Positions 1 through 7,373 are shown, numbered from the stretch's first letter. The stretch is DNA of 10,428 bases from JARRRL01 sp037380725 (GCA_037380725.1 JARRRL010000085.1:1-10428), one strand, 5' to 3'. Made by a program: numbers and translations. The notes: a model not told the origin generated them from the letters alone.

Positions 1-44
1 TAAATTATTATAGGTTTGATTGCATCGGCAAACCAGAGTAGGTA

Positions 45-51
45 TAAGGAG
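45..51 (+). promoter_or_regulatory. ribosome binding site of the EF-hand gene
   Basis: TAAGGAG lies 8 nt before the ATG at 60. It favours that ATG over the TTG at 54. The in-frame TAA at 45-47 rules out any start further upstream. Confidence 0.7.
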
Positions 52-59
52 ACTTGAAA

Positions 60-845
60 ATGTGTGGTGGTGTAAATAACGCTCAACAACAAGCAGGCGC
101 AGCTGCAGGCGCAGCCGCAGGTGCAGACGCAGCCGCAGGTGCAAAAAGCGCCGGAGGTGCAGACGATGCCACAAAAATTTTCATGGACTTACTGGACAAA
201 GATAAAAGTGGGGACATCAGTCAGGATGAAGTAAAAAACTTTTTTGAAGGTATCGGACTGCAAGGGAAATCTGGAGCACAACCCAAACAACAACCCGCCC
301 AGCAGCCGGCACAACAACCAGCACAACAACCAGCACAACAGCCCGGACAAGCAGCGTGCCCACCTGGAGCCACTAAATCGCAAGATGCAGCTAAATCGCA
401 AGATGCTGCTGCGATGATGAAACAATTGGATACCGATAACAGCGGAAAACTCAGCGAATCAGAGGCTAACGCCAATGCTGATTTAAAAGGTAAAATTGAT
501 CAATCAGGCGGCTTTCAGCGCGTAGCTGGAATCGACAATGAAATTGACGCCAATGAACTGTCCGTCGTACTGGGTCAAGCATCTAAAAGTTCCGCCAACA
601 ATGTTGGAAAGAAACCAGATCTTGAGCAAATGATGGGCGCGGCGGTCAAGCTGCTCACCGCAGCAATGGAAGGTGATCAACAAGGTATGCAAGATGCTGT
701 TGCTCAACTTCAGCAACTGATGGACAACGGTGGTGCGGGTAAGGCTGCCGGTGGAGCTAACCCCGCCGGTGGGGCTAATCCCGCCGATGCTACATTTGAC
801 TTGGGTAGCTCTTTTCGAAATTCAATGTGTTTCGGAACTTTATAA
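60..845 (+). CDS. EF-hand calcium-binding protein, Ala/Gln/Gly-rich, 3' end disrupted
   Basis: The protein is about 261 residues when started at the ATG at 60. That start has AAGGAG at 46-51, 8 nt upstream; the in-frame TTG at 54 sits only 2 nt from it. Order of parts: an Ala/Gly-rich N-terminus (about residues 8-36), a canonical EF-hand loop DKDKSGDISQDE (46-57), a PAQQ tandem region (about 77-97), a duplicated KSQDAA segment, a second canonical loop DTDNSGKLSESE (124-135) and a degenerate third site (IDNEIDANE). The Asp/Ser/Glu ligand spacing supports Ca2+ binding. No convincing signal peptide or membrane segment is visible, so the location is unclear. From about 791 to the stop the frame reads antisense through fadD, so the last ~18 residues are probably not native and the true C-terminus is missing. 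The partner and role are unknown; a calcium sensor or buffer is only an inference. Confidence 0.75.
   Translation: MCGGVNNAQQQAGAAAGAAAGADAAAGAKSAGGADDATKIFMDLLDKDKSGDISQDEVKNFFEGIGLQGKSGAQPKQQPAQQPAQQPAQQPAQQPGQAACPPGATKSQDAAKSQDAAAMMKQLDTDNSGKLSESEANANADLKGKIDQSGGFQRVAGIDNEIDANELSVVLGQASKSSANNVGKKPDLEQMMGAAVKLLTAAMEGDQQGMQDAVAQLQQLMDNGGAGKAAGGANPAGGANPADATFDLGSSFRNSMCFGTL
93..143 (+). repeat. GCAGGC/GCAGCC 12-bp repeat coding for Ala/Gly
   Basis: Imperfect repeats of about 12 bp encode AGAAAG-type units near the N-terminus of the EF-hand protein. The low-complexity coding sequence is likely prone to length change. Confidence 0.55.
288..344 (+). repeat. 12-bp tandem repeat coding for Pro-Ala-Gln-Gln
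   Basis: About five units of a CAACCAGCACAA-type repeat encode a PAQQ linker between the two canonical EF hands. The third and fourth copies are nearly identical in DNA, which points to recent slippage or duplication. Confidence 0.75.
375..410 (+). repeat. 18-bp tandem duplication coding for KSQDAA
   Basis: AAATCGCAAGATGCAGCT is followed directly by AAATCGCAAGATGCTGCT. The two differ at one base, giving two KSQDAA units just before the second EF hand. Confidence 0.8.
750..785 (+). repeat. 18-bp tandem repeat coding for GGANPA at the junction with fadD
   Basis: Two 18-bp units (750-767 and 768-785) encode GGANPA twice and end a few bases before fadD-homologous sequence begins on the other strand at about 791. 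The repeat may have promoted the rearrangement that joined the two genes. Confidence 0.7.
786..791. other. junction between the EF-hand gene and the 3' end of fadD
   Basis: Read on the minus strand, FadD homology runs up to the codons for PKSNV (Val codon at 793-791). The family then continues GKILRR, but here the next codons are ASAGLAPP, the antisense of the GGANPA repeat. On the plus strand the EF-hand frame passes into antisense fadD at the same point. Both convergent genes have therefore lost their 3' ends, by a deletion or rearrangement or by a chimeric assembly. No IS end, inverted repeat or transposase is seen here. Confidence 0.75.
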
Positions 846-1847
846 GCCGTTAAACACGATCGCGCGAATTCAATCACTTGCTCTTCCGTCAGCGCCGGAT
901 CGCGTTTCACAATAAACAGCTTAACCGTTTCACCGCGCTTCTCATCGGGAACCCCCACCGCCGCGCATTCCAAAATCCCTGGATGGGATGCCATCACGTC
1001 TTCCACTTCGTTCGGATACACGTTAAAACCCGAAACCAAAATCATATCTTTCAATCGATCGACGATGAATACATACCCATCGTCATCAATGATCGCAATG
1101 TCGCCCGTGTGCAACCAGCCCGATTCATCAATGACCTCATGTGTCGCTTCCGGGTTATTCAGATAACCTTTCATCACCTGAGGGCCTTTCACGCACAATT
1201 CACCCCGTTCTCCCCGTGGCAAGGCATTACCTTGGGCATCAATCACCTTGATTGATGTACCCGGTAGTGGAAACCCTACACTCCCCGCTTTGAACTGACC
1301 CCCTTGAAGTGGCTGGTTCACCATTACCACTGGCGAGGTCTCTGTCAAACCAAAGCCTTCATACACCTTACATCCGGTGAGGCGTTCCCATTTCTCTGCA
1401 ACGGCGGTTTGCAAAGCCATGCCCCCCGCCAACGATAAGCGCAAATGGCTGAAATCCAACGCGGAAAATTCAGCGTGATTCATCAACGCCACATACAGCG
1501 TATTGACAGCCGAAATAGCGTGAAATTTATTTTTCTTCATGGTGTCTATGATGCTACCCACATCCCTTGGGTTCGTGATTAAAATACTCTCATGCCCTTG
1601 TTCTAGCGTGGATAAGCAGTTCGCCATAAAACTGAAAATATGATAGAGCGGTAAAGGCGTAATAAAACTTGAAGCGTCCGATAATTCTTGCATTAACAAG
1701 GATCGGATCTGTAACATATTGCTAACCAAATTAAAATGGGTTAACTCAGCCCCTTTCGCAACCCCGGTTGTGCCGCCGGTATACTGCAGCACCGCCGTAT
1801 CTTCTGGCAGCGGATCATTGGGGGCGATAAAACGATGTCGGCGACCC

Positions 1848-2471
1848 TTAGCCATGGCTTTTCGATACGTTATCACGCCGGGGAGGCGATAATGCGGCAC
1901 CATTTTCCACATACCGCTTGGGTGCGGGTAGCACATCCCCCAACTCAGAGAGTACAACAGTTCGTATACTCGTCTTCGGTACGGCTTCCGCGATACGATC
2001 TCCGAAATTCACCAAACTGATGAGGACTTGCGCCTCTGAGTCATTGAATTGATGGACCATCTCCCGCACCGTGTACAAGGGGTTCGTATTGATAACGATC
2101 ATGCCCGCTTTGAGCGCGCCAAACAGCACAATGGGATATTGCAAGACATTTGGCAATTGAATGGCCACCCGTGTGCCCGGCTCAAGGTTCAGTACATTAT
2201 TTAGAAAACTAGCAAAATCCGTTGCCAAACGTTGCAGCTCAGAAAACGTAATGGTGTAACCCAAATTGGTAAACGCCGATCGAGTCGCGTAGTTGTGGCA
2301 AGCCTCATTAAACACTTCCACAATATGCTTATAAATGCCCGCATCCTCCAAGGCAGGGCCCGACACGATTCGCGCCTCTTTCTCTAGTTGCTCAGAGGCT
2401 GAATCAGAAGCACGGGATTTCTTATCACCAGATGCATCATGGTGTGTAAGATCGGATCGTTGTTGAGACAT
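1848..2471 (-). pseudogene. fadD: long-chain acyl-CoA ligase (FadD), N-terminal fragment before the frameshift
   Basis: This is the N-terminal part of the same fadD. It shows the family pattern SAFTNLGYTITFSELQ, LPNVLQYPIVLFGALKAGMI and NTNPLYTVREMVHQFNDS. The start is taken at 2471 because AAGGAG at 2483-2478 lies 6 nt upstream; an in-frame ATG at 2498 has no such site. The N-terminus (MSQQRSDLTHHDASGDKKSR) is a polar extension without the usual E. coli-like N-terminal sequence. The frame follows FadD to about PAPKRYVE and then leaves it, ending 18 codons later at 1848. Adding one A to the minus-strand run AAAA (plus strand 1903-1906) restores VEKMVPHYRLP and joins this piece to the downstream fragment. 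Relative to E. coli FadD, about 8 residues of the loop before this point are also absent. Confidence 0.85.
1903..1906 (-). other. fadD: frameshift site in fadD at a homopolymer run
   Basis: The minus strand reads GTGGAAAATGGTGCC. One frame gives VENGA (not FadD-like) and the next gives KMVPHYRLP (FadD-like). One extra A would give V-E-K-M-V-P in a single frame. A real indel or a homopolymer sequencing error are both possible. A 25-nt deletion removing 8 codons plus one base would also fit. Confidence 0.75.
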
Positions 2472-2477
2472 GTCGCT

Positions 2478-2483
2478 CTCCTT
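2478..2483 (-). promoter_or_regulatory. ribosome binding site of fadD
   Basis: AAGGAG lies 6 nt upstream of the ATG at 2471, fixing that start over the in-frame ATG at 2498. Confidence 0.7.
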
Positions 2484-2498
2484 CGTGACAACCACCAA

Positions 2499-2954
2499 GC
2501 TGTTGATACCGCTGATACTGAAAATATTTTCTCTATAATCATCATATTAGACTGTTTTTCAGCGTTGATACAAGCGTGCAATTAGCCAGGCTCTCCCGGT
2601 GGCGCACTCCTGACGGCGCACTCAACAGCACAGCACAAACCGTAATGCATAACTGTATTATAAATCAACGTACTCGCTCTGCTCTTACTCTACATTTCTT
2701 AGCTTGTCTCATCTGACATATTTGTCTGATTGCTTGTGCTCTCACTGTGCTGGTGCGGTTTGCCTGGCGTCATCAGGGTTACAATTGCAGTGCGCCAACT
2801 TGATTGAACACTGATGTAGAACGTTAAAAATACAAAAATAACGTGGCGAAAACCTCGAGACGATCACCGTCACAAAATTAGAAAAATAAGACCAGGCTCA
2901 TAACAGAAAATCATTCGATGAACCTCAGAGTCATCTATACTGGAACGAAACTCA
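2499..2954. other. non-coding divergent region between fadD and the hydrolase gene
   Basis: This AT-rich stretch of about 456 bp should carry the promoters of both divergent genes. On the minus strand TTGTAT (2573-2568) and TAATAT (2549-2544), 18 bp apart, form a weak promoter candidate for fadD. On the plus strand TTGATT (2800-2805) lies near an A-rich tract at 2826-2830, again weak. A 9-bp direct repeat GGCGCACTC occurs at 2601-2609 and 2615-2623. I see no tRNA, no clear terminator and no FadR-like operator matching AACTGGTCNGACCAGTT. No ORF here looks protein-like. Confidence 0.45.
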
Positions 2955-3015
2955 ATGACTGGCAGTAAGCACACGACGACGGCGCACACCACCTTTTATA
3001 TACTTAAAATGCTTC

Positions 3016-3019
3016 GAGG
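3016..3019 (+). promoter_or_regulatory. possible ribosome binding site of the alpha/beta hydrolase
   Basis: GAGG lies 10 nt before the ATG at 3030. It is modest, but better than anything near the ATG at 3009 or 2955 (GGAA, 9 nt). It supports the start where family similarity begins. Confidence 0.4.
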
Positions 3020-3029
3020 CATACGCTTT

Positions 3030-4064
3030 ATGCAAGCAACGATTTTTACGATTCCAGCCATAGATGGTAAAAAAATTTTTATTCGATTGTGGCAGCCCCC
3101 GAAACACGTAAATAGCCCTTTGCCCAAAGGCATCGTACACATTTTCCATAATATTGCAGAACACTCAGGTCGCTATCACCGCACCGCACAACGCCTCTGT
3201 GATGCCGGTTACGTGGTTGTTGCACACGATTACCGTGGTCACGGCTCCACCGCGTCCAACACCAAGGAACTGGGACGATTCGCGGATCGCCACGGTTGGC
3301 AATTGATCATTTCAGACGCACACGCTGTCAATAAAGATGTGCAAGAACGCTTCCCCGAAGTGCCCGTCATCGGTCTTGGTCACTGTATTGGCGCATCGAT
3401 TTTGCAAACCTACGCCACGCGACACCCGCAAAACATCAATGCGATTGCTCTATCAGCACCCATTTTTTCACATCCAATCTTTGCTCGTATGGCTACGCTG
3501 CTCGCCAGTCTCGAAAAGTTGCGGCTTGGGCGTCACAAAGAAAGTCGCTTGATCCAACAAATCGTGTTTGGTGGATTTAATCGTCAAGCCAAGGCCAAAC
3601 GCACACCATTTGATTGGCTCAGTCGCAACCCGCAGGTGGCCGACAGTTACATGGCTGACCCACACTGTGGATTCATCGGCAGCACTCAAATGTGGCGGGA
3701 CATTTTAACAGGAATGAGCGAACTGCACACTGATGAAATCTTTACGTTTTTACCCACTCAGATTCCATACTATCTGTTTACTGGCAGCGATGATCCCATC
3801 AGTGGCCTCAATTCCAGCATGAAACGATTGATCGCATTGTTACGTCAAACGGGCGTCACCGACCTGTCGGTTCATATCTACCCAGAAGGCCGACACGAAA
3901 TGCTCCACGAGGTAAACCATCAAGAAGTACATCGCGACCTGATTCGCTGGCTGGATCGCGTCCATCACGATGCACAACAAGCAACACTGTCCACTACCAT
4001 ATCCTCAGGGTTGCCAATGTCATCCGAGGGCTTGTCATCCGAGGACACACACGCTGCAGCATGA
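3030..4064 (+). CDS. alpha/beta hydrolase, monoacylglycerol lipase/lysophospholipase (PldB-like), Cys at nucleophile elbow
   Basis: The protein has 344 residues from the ATG at 3030. In-frame ATGs at 2955 and 3009 would add up to 25 residues that do not look like the family. Family marks are DGKKIFIRLWQP near the N-terminus, EHSGRY (about 44-49), DYRGHGS (67-73), the nucleophile elbow GLGHCIGAS (115-123), an Asp candidate in GSDDPIS (254-255) and the His in EGRHEML (H289). Relatives hydrolyse monoacylglycerols or lysophospholipids with a Ser-Asp-His triad. Here the elbow serine is Cys119 (TGT, 3384-3386), and the usual HG before EHSGRY is HN (40-41). The last ~27 residues are a Ser/Thr-rich tail with a 15-bp-spaced repeat. 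No signal peptide is evident, so it is probably cytoplasmic or membrane-associated. It lies divergent from fadD and convergent with dgt. Substrate and activity are uncertain because of the altered active site. Confidence 0.85.
   Translation: MQATIFTIPAIDGKKIFIRLWQPPKHVNSPLPKGIVHIFHNIAEHSGRYHRTAQRLCDAGYVVVAHDYRGHGSTASNTKELGRFADRHGWQLIISDAHAVNKDVQERFPEVPVIGLGHCIGASILQTYATRHPQNINAIALSAPIFSHPIFARMATLLASLEKLRLGRHKESRLIQQIVFGGFNRQAKAKRTPFDWLSRNPQVADSYMADPHCGFIGSTQMWRDILTGMSELHTDEIFTFLPTQIPYYLFTGSDDPISGLNSSMKRLIALLRQTGVTDLSVHIYPEGRHEMLHEVNHQEVHRDLIRWLDRVHHDAQQATLSTTISSGLPMSSEGLSSEDTHAAA
4018..4044 (+). repeat. 12-bp direct repeat in the hydrolase tail
   Basis: TGTCATCCGAGG occurs at 4018-4029 and 4033-4044, encoding MSSEG then LSSED in the low-complexity C-terminal tail. 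Confidence 0.6.
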
Positions 4065-4120
4065 TCTTCATCATTGCGTCACCATTGCGGCTAAGCAGCC
4101 TCAGTCAAGCAGGGAGCGCA

Positions 4121-5485
4121 TCATCTTAAGGAGAGCATGCCGCTCAAGCGCTGCGCCAGTCGTGAGGCATGAAAATCCGTCATGCCGGACAAAAAGTCCA
4201 TGACCTTCAGATAAGAAGCATAGAGGTCATCACTCGGCGTGAAAGCTTGACTGCCTAATAAATCGTTAATGCATAACACACGACGACCCACACCGTTTCC
4301 ATCTTGCGCGTGCCACGCATAGGCTGCAGACATAAACACACTGAGTAAACCGCCCATCGTCGCGTATACGCCCACTTCAATTTCGGTTTTCGGTCGGTTT
4401 TTGAAGATCTCCGTTTCAGCCACCACTTTAGCAGCCGACATAAACTCCGCCACATCCGATTCCGTAGAGATTGATAATAAGCCTGGATGATCGCTGTCCA
4501 GCGTCAACGTTTCCAGTTGTTCAGCAAACAAGGTCGCGCCGTGCTCGACGAGGCGCTCAAACAAGGGACCGCGCAACAACGCGAGCCGATCTTTGACTGA
4601 GCGAGCATAAGCGGCTTCGTTTAGCCGCTCACGCCCCACCAAAGGCGCCACCATATTCGCATAACGCGTGTATGGCAAAATATTCAATTCAACGGCGTCT
4701 TCCAGATCCAGAATGCGATAACAAATATCATCTGCGGCTTCAACGAGATACACCAAAGGATGTCGCTGATAACCCGCATTGGGTATGGGCAATAAACCCA
4801 AACGATCAGCCACGGTATCAAGAAGTTGTCGTTCCGAATAAAAACAGCCAAATTTCGCACGTCCGCCGCGCTCACAGCTGAGCCAGGGATACTTCAGCAT
4901 CGCCCCCAAGGTCGGCAAGGTCAAACGCAGACCACCAGCATCCAGATGCTTCTCCAAGCGAGCCACCAAACGAAAGCCCTGTGCATTGCCTTCAAAGTTC
5001 TGAAAGTCAGCAACCTGAGCCAGCTCCGGTAAGGGATCCAAATAGTGCCAATGGTTTGGATCGCAGAACCAGTCCCGTACGGCGTCTTCGCCCGTATGAC
5101 CAAAAGGGGGGTTGCCAATATCGTGGGCTAAGCAGGCCGATTGCACAATAACCCCCACGTCCTCCGGCGTCAGCGGTTTTGGCAGCACATCGTGAGCACG
5201 AAGATGCGCGCCAGCTTGTACGCCCAAACTGCGTCCAACACTGGCCACTTCGAGACTGTGAATCAAACGCGTGTGCACATGGTCGTTACTGGAAAGAGGA
5301 TGAACCTGTGTTTTTCTTGCCAAACGCCGAAACGCGGGGCTGAAAACGATTCGATCGTAATCTTTTTGAAATTGACTTCGTCCGGATTCATAGATATCCG
5401 GTGCAAGCTCATCCCGATGTGCTGACGCGGACTGAGGCACACACAGGCGCTCCGGCACCAACAAACGCTGCCAACGTAATTTCAT
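4121..5485 (-). CDS. dgt: deoxyguanosinetriphosphate triphosphohydrolase family protein (HD-domain dNTPase)
   Basis: The 454-residue protein is of the Dgt family, HD-superfamily enzymes that cleave dNTPs, classically dGTP, to the nucleoside and triphosphate in the cytoplasm. The metal and catalytic motifs are intact: TRLIHSLEVASVGR (His76), LAHDIGNPPFGHTGEDA (His121-Asp122, with His130 and Glu133), NFEGNAQGFR (163-172) and LVEAADDICY with its metal-binding Asp (252/253). The N-terminal FRRLARKTQV and the C-terminal SGMTDFHA also fit the family, and the length is near that of E. coli Dgt (505). The ATG at 5485 has GGAGGG 6 nt upstream. The gene is convergent with the hydrolase (56-bp gap, no clear hairpin terminator) and has a repeat-rich upstream region. 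Relatives act in dNTP pool control, and some dGTPases limit phage DNA synthesis. Nothing nearby marks this copy as part of a defence island, so housekeeping is more likely. Confidence 0.93.
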   Translation of the reverse strand: MKLRWQRLLVPERLCVPQSASAHRDELAPDIYESGRSQFQKDYDRIVFSPAFRRLARKTQVHPLSSNDHVHTRLIHSLEVASVGRSLGVQAGAHLRAHDVLPKPLTPEDVGVIVQSACLAHDIGNPPFGHTGEDAVRDWFCDPNHWHYLDPLPELAQVADFQNFEGNAQGFRLVARLEKHLDAGGLRLTLPTLGAMLKYPWLSCERGGRAKFGCFYSERQLLDTVADRLGLLPIPNAGYQRHPLVYLVEAADDICYRILDLEDAVELNILPYTRYANMVAPLVGRERLNEAAYARSVKDRLALLRGPLFERLVEHGATLFAEQLETLTLDSDHPGLLSISTESDVAEFMSAAKVVAETEIFKNRPKTEIEVGVYATMGGLLSVFMSAAYAWHAQDGNGVGRRVLCINDLLGSQAFTPSDDLYASYLKVMDFLSGMTDFHASRLAQRLSGMLSLR

Positions 5486-5669
5486 TCGCCGCCCTCCCCC
5501 GTTGCTCAGCGCTCAGACTATGTTGATTCACTTCTTTGTACTTTACTTACGAATGTACTCTCTTCTTACGAATGTACTTTCTTGGGCGGCATTGTACTCC
5601 AAGCTGCACTCAATTTCGTCTTAGCGTTCGGATGATCTTAACGGGCGACAATATTAACATATGACAACA
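5486..5669. other. upstream region of dgt, repeat-rich
   Basis: This 184-bp gap follows the stop of the lipoprotein gene and precedes dgt, both on the minus strand. It holds four TGTACT elements (listed separately). A near-repeat, GACAATATTAAC at 5647-5658 and GACAACATTAAC at 5663-5674, overlaps the lipoprotein stop. I see no convincing hairpin terminator with a T-tract. A dgt promoter should lie here, but no strong -35/-10 pair stands out. Confidence 0.45.
5537..5598. repeat. four TGTACT elements with a perfect 14-bp direct repeat upstream of dgt
   Basis: TGTACT occurs at 5537-5542, 5554-5559, 5573-5578 and 5593-5598, at steps of 17, 19 and 20 bp. The two middle copies are part of a perfect 14-bp repeat CTTACGAATGTACT (5546-5559 and 5565-5578). 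The spacing approaches two helical turns, and the cluster lies 50-115 bp before the dgt start. It could be an operator array. Confidence 0.6.
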
Positions 5670-7373
5670 TTAACCATCCGACAGGTTATTAAATCGTTCC
5701 CGACAAGCGCTGCTGTTCTGTGGCACAGGCGATGGCGCCGTTTCCAATCCATTTAGACTGACCCAGTTTTCCAACTCATCGTCAAAGTCAAATCGGTATA
5801 TGTGTTGACCCTCTCCATTGGTACCGGCGCTTTTCACAATGGCCGTGTATGGCTTACTGGTATCTGTAATCCGTAAACTCAACACCACGGAATAACCCGA
5901 ATTGCCCAGCAATTCCCACGTACCCGACACGAGCGCGCCGCGCGTATCCCCATCCGATATGTCATCATCCGTGCTCCGATTTGGATCAGCGGCTGCCGCA
6001 CCATCCAAATAGCGCACACACGCGGACAAAGGGCCACCTGAAGCCGTACTGCCTTCTCCAAAGTACAACTCAAGGCGTGCGTGCTTGCGTCGCATCGGAT
6101 CGCTGTTATCCGGGTCGTTTACACGCAGACTTTTTCCCGACAAATCCGAGAAAGGCGTGACGGTATCGAGTACCCTCGCCGCTGTTGCTGTGGTTTCTGG
6201 AGAAGTAAAACTGTCATCTTGGATGGCCGTTAAATCGAAACGGTCTTCCCCCAGCACTTGCAATAAACTGTCACACCCAGAGCCCGTCAGACAGGTCACC
6301 GCCGTATCGATGCTGGTATCATCGCTTGGCAAGGTCACTTCATCTAACTCTCGAATCACTTTCTTTAACACCACTTCGGTGGCTCGAGCGCAGCGTTTGA
6401 ACTCAAGGGCTGAAAACGTTTGATCGGCGTCGATATCACCACACAAGGCGGTGGCGACTTGAACCACTTGTGCAGCGCGACGACCCGATTGCGTTCGATT
6501 GTTGCTGCCCACCGCTGAGTTGCCCACTGGACTGTCCGTTGACGCGTGCTGTTCCGCCGCAACAAAAAGCGTTTCCGCCTGTTGCGCGACTTCGGACAAT
6601 GCCGACGCATCGCTCAAAACCGTAGCAATGTCACGATCGGTGTTGGCCACAAGAAAATCCGATAAGGCCTCATACACTTGCCCAACTGGATCCACAATCG
6701 CATCACCGGAGGCATCGTGTGCAGCACGGATTGGTTCCGCCAGGACTTGTGCTGCTTTTTGCAAACGCAAAGCCGTTCGCACAAGCGTACTGTTGCTCGT
6801 GGCGATGTAGTCCACCTGTAATTCCGATTCATCCGTCACGCCCAACACACTTAGAATATGGGCTTTTTCTGTGTCATCAGCGGTCGTGGCGACTAAAGTT
6901 GTCAGCGGCGACACCACAACACCTTGCGCGGTCTCACCAAGCGTAAGCGCTACGCGCGTTGTCAATGTGCCCTCAAACGGTTCTTCCGTCACAATATCAT
7001 AACCACCACGGCAACGCAGCGCCGCACTCGAAGCATTCGCGAGCGCGGACAGACAATAATCAGCCTGATCCGCCGTTGCATCGCTGGCGCAATAATCGGT
7101 GTCGGTATTGGGATTATAAGAATAATACCCTTGATTGTCCGTTAACGCGGCGGGCTCAAACGCATCGCGTTTATAATTGCCATTGGTGTCAAGAAAACAC
7201 AATGCACCGGCCAAATACCCATCGAACGCCACACCACGCACCGTAGCGCTGGAGCCCACCACGCCATCATCCTGACCGGTGCCACCACAACCCGAGAGGG
7301 CCAGCGCCGCGAGTCCAAGCACACACACCGGGAACCCAACGGCACAACGGACACCACAAAAAAACGGTTTCAT
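5670..7373 (-). CDS. secreted lipoprotein with calcium-loop-like motifs, unknown function
   Basis: The 567-residue protein begins with a lipoprotein signal: basic/hydrophobic residues 1-26 and lipobox LSGC with Cys29 as the lipidation site. A Gly/Asp-rich linker follows. The first domain begins GVAFDGYLAGALCFLDTNGN and continues with AALTDNQGYYSY, a pattern common in surface lipoproteins of marine gammaproteobacteria; GVVVSPLTTLVA comes later. Two stretches fit Ca2+ loops: DTNGNYKRDAFE (62-73) and DIDADQTFSALE (313-324, a full 12-residue EF-hand spacing). Several cysteines after the lipid anchor (59, 95, 107, 121, 311, 328 and others) suggest disulfides outside the cytoplasm. GGGAG lies about 7 nt before the ATG. 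The gene starts 59 bp after the TraF-like barrel gene and is probably co-transcribed with it. Function is unknown; a surface or barrel-associated role is inferred. Confidence 0.8.
   Translation of the reverse strand: MKPFFCGVRCAVGFPVCVLGLAALALSGCGGTGQDDGVVGSSATVRGVAFDGYLAGALCFLDTNGNYKRDAFEPAALTDNQGYYSYNPNTDTDYCASDATADQADYCLSALANASSAALRCRGGYDIVTEEPFEGTLTTRVALTLGETAQGVVVSPLTTLVATTADDTEKAHILSVLGVTDESELQVDYIATSNSTLVRTALRLQKAAQVLAEPIRAAHDASGDAIVDPVGQVYEALSDFLVANTDRDIATVLSDASALSEVAQQAETLFVAAEQHASTDSPVGNSAVGSNNRTQSGRRAAQVVQVATALCGDIDADQTFSALEFKRCARATEVVLKKVIRELDEVTLPSDDTSIDTAVTCLTGSGCDSLLQVLGEDRFDLTAIQDDSFTSPETTATAARVLDTVTPFSDLSGKSLRVNDPDNSDPMRRKHARLELYFGEGSTASGGPLSACVRYLDGAAAADPNRSTDDDISDGDTRGALVSGTWELLGNSGYSVVLSLRITDTSKPYTAIVKSAGTNGEGQHIYRFDFDDELENWVSLNGLETAPSPVPQNSSACRERFNNLSDG

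Larger units (their letters stand above)
710..1957 (-). pseudogene. fadD: long-chain acyl-CoA ligase (FadD), C-terminal fragment lacking the catalytic Lys segment
   Basis: This is the major part of a FadD-type AMP-forming fatty acid:CoA ligase, which activates free fatty acids to acyl-CoA at the inner membrane. Visible motifs are the P-loop YTGGTTGVAKGAELTH (about 1738-1783), YEGFGLTETSP, GELCVKGPQVMKGY, GWLHTGDIA and RLKDMILVSGFNVYPNEVED. The homologous part runs from about 1905 down to 791. It ends ...LPKSNV and lacks the GKILRREL tail that carries the invariant adenylation lysine of the ANL superfamily. The remaining ~27 codons to the stop at 710 are antisense EF-hand gene. The first residues of this frame, up to GMW, lie upstream of the frameshift and are not FadD-like. 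Unless the defects are sequencing or assembly errors, the product would not be expected to complete the ligase reaction. Confidence 0.85.

Noticed and set aside
786..791. Insertion sequence or phage attachment site at the EF-hand/fadD junction
   Set aside because: No transposase, integrase, terminal inverted repeats or target duplication is visible.
878..1255. Plus-strand ORF of 125 codons
   Set aside because: It lies antisense within clear FadD coding sequence and shows no protein-family signal.
2534..2539. Perfect plus-strand TATAAT
   Set aside because: No -35 at usual spacing (TTGATA is 25 bp away) and no gene directly downstream.
3366..3395. PHA synthase, because of the G-x-C-x-G lipase-like box
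   Set aside because: EHSGRY and DYRGHGS place the protein with monoacylglycerol-lipase/PldB-like hydrolases, and no PhaC-specific sequence is seen elsewhere.
4121..5485. Anti-phage dGTPase within a defence island
   Set aside because: Neighbours are metabolic and envelope genes; nothing in the window supports a defence setting.
6085..6423. Plus-strand ORF of 112 codons
   Set aside because: It is antisense to the lipoprotein gene, with no ribosome binding site or recognisable motif.
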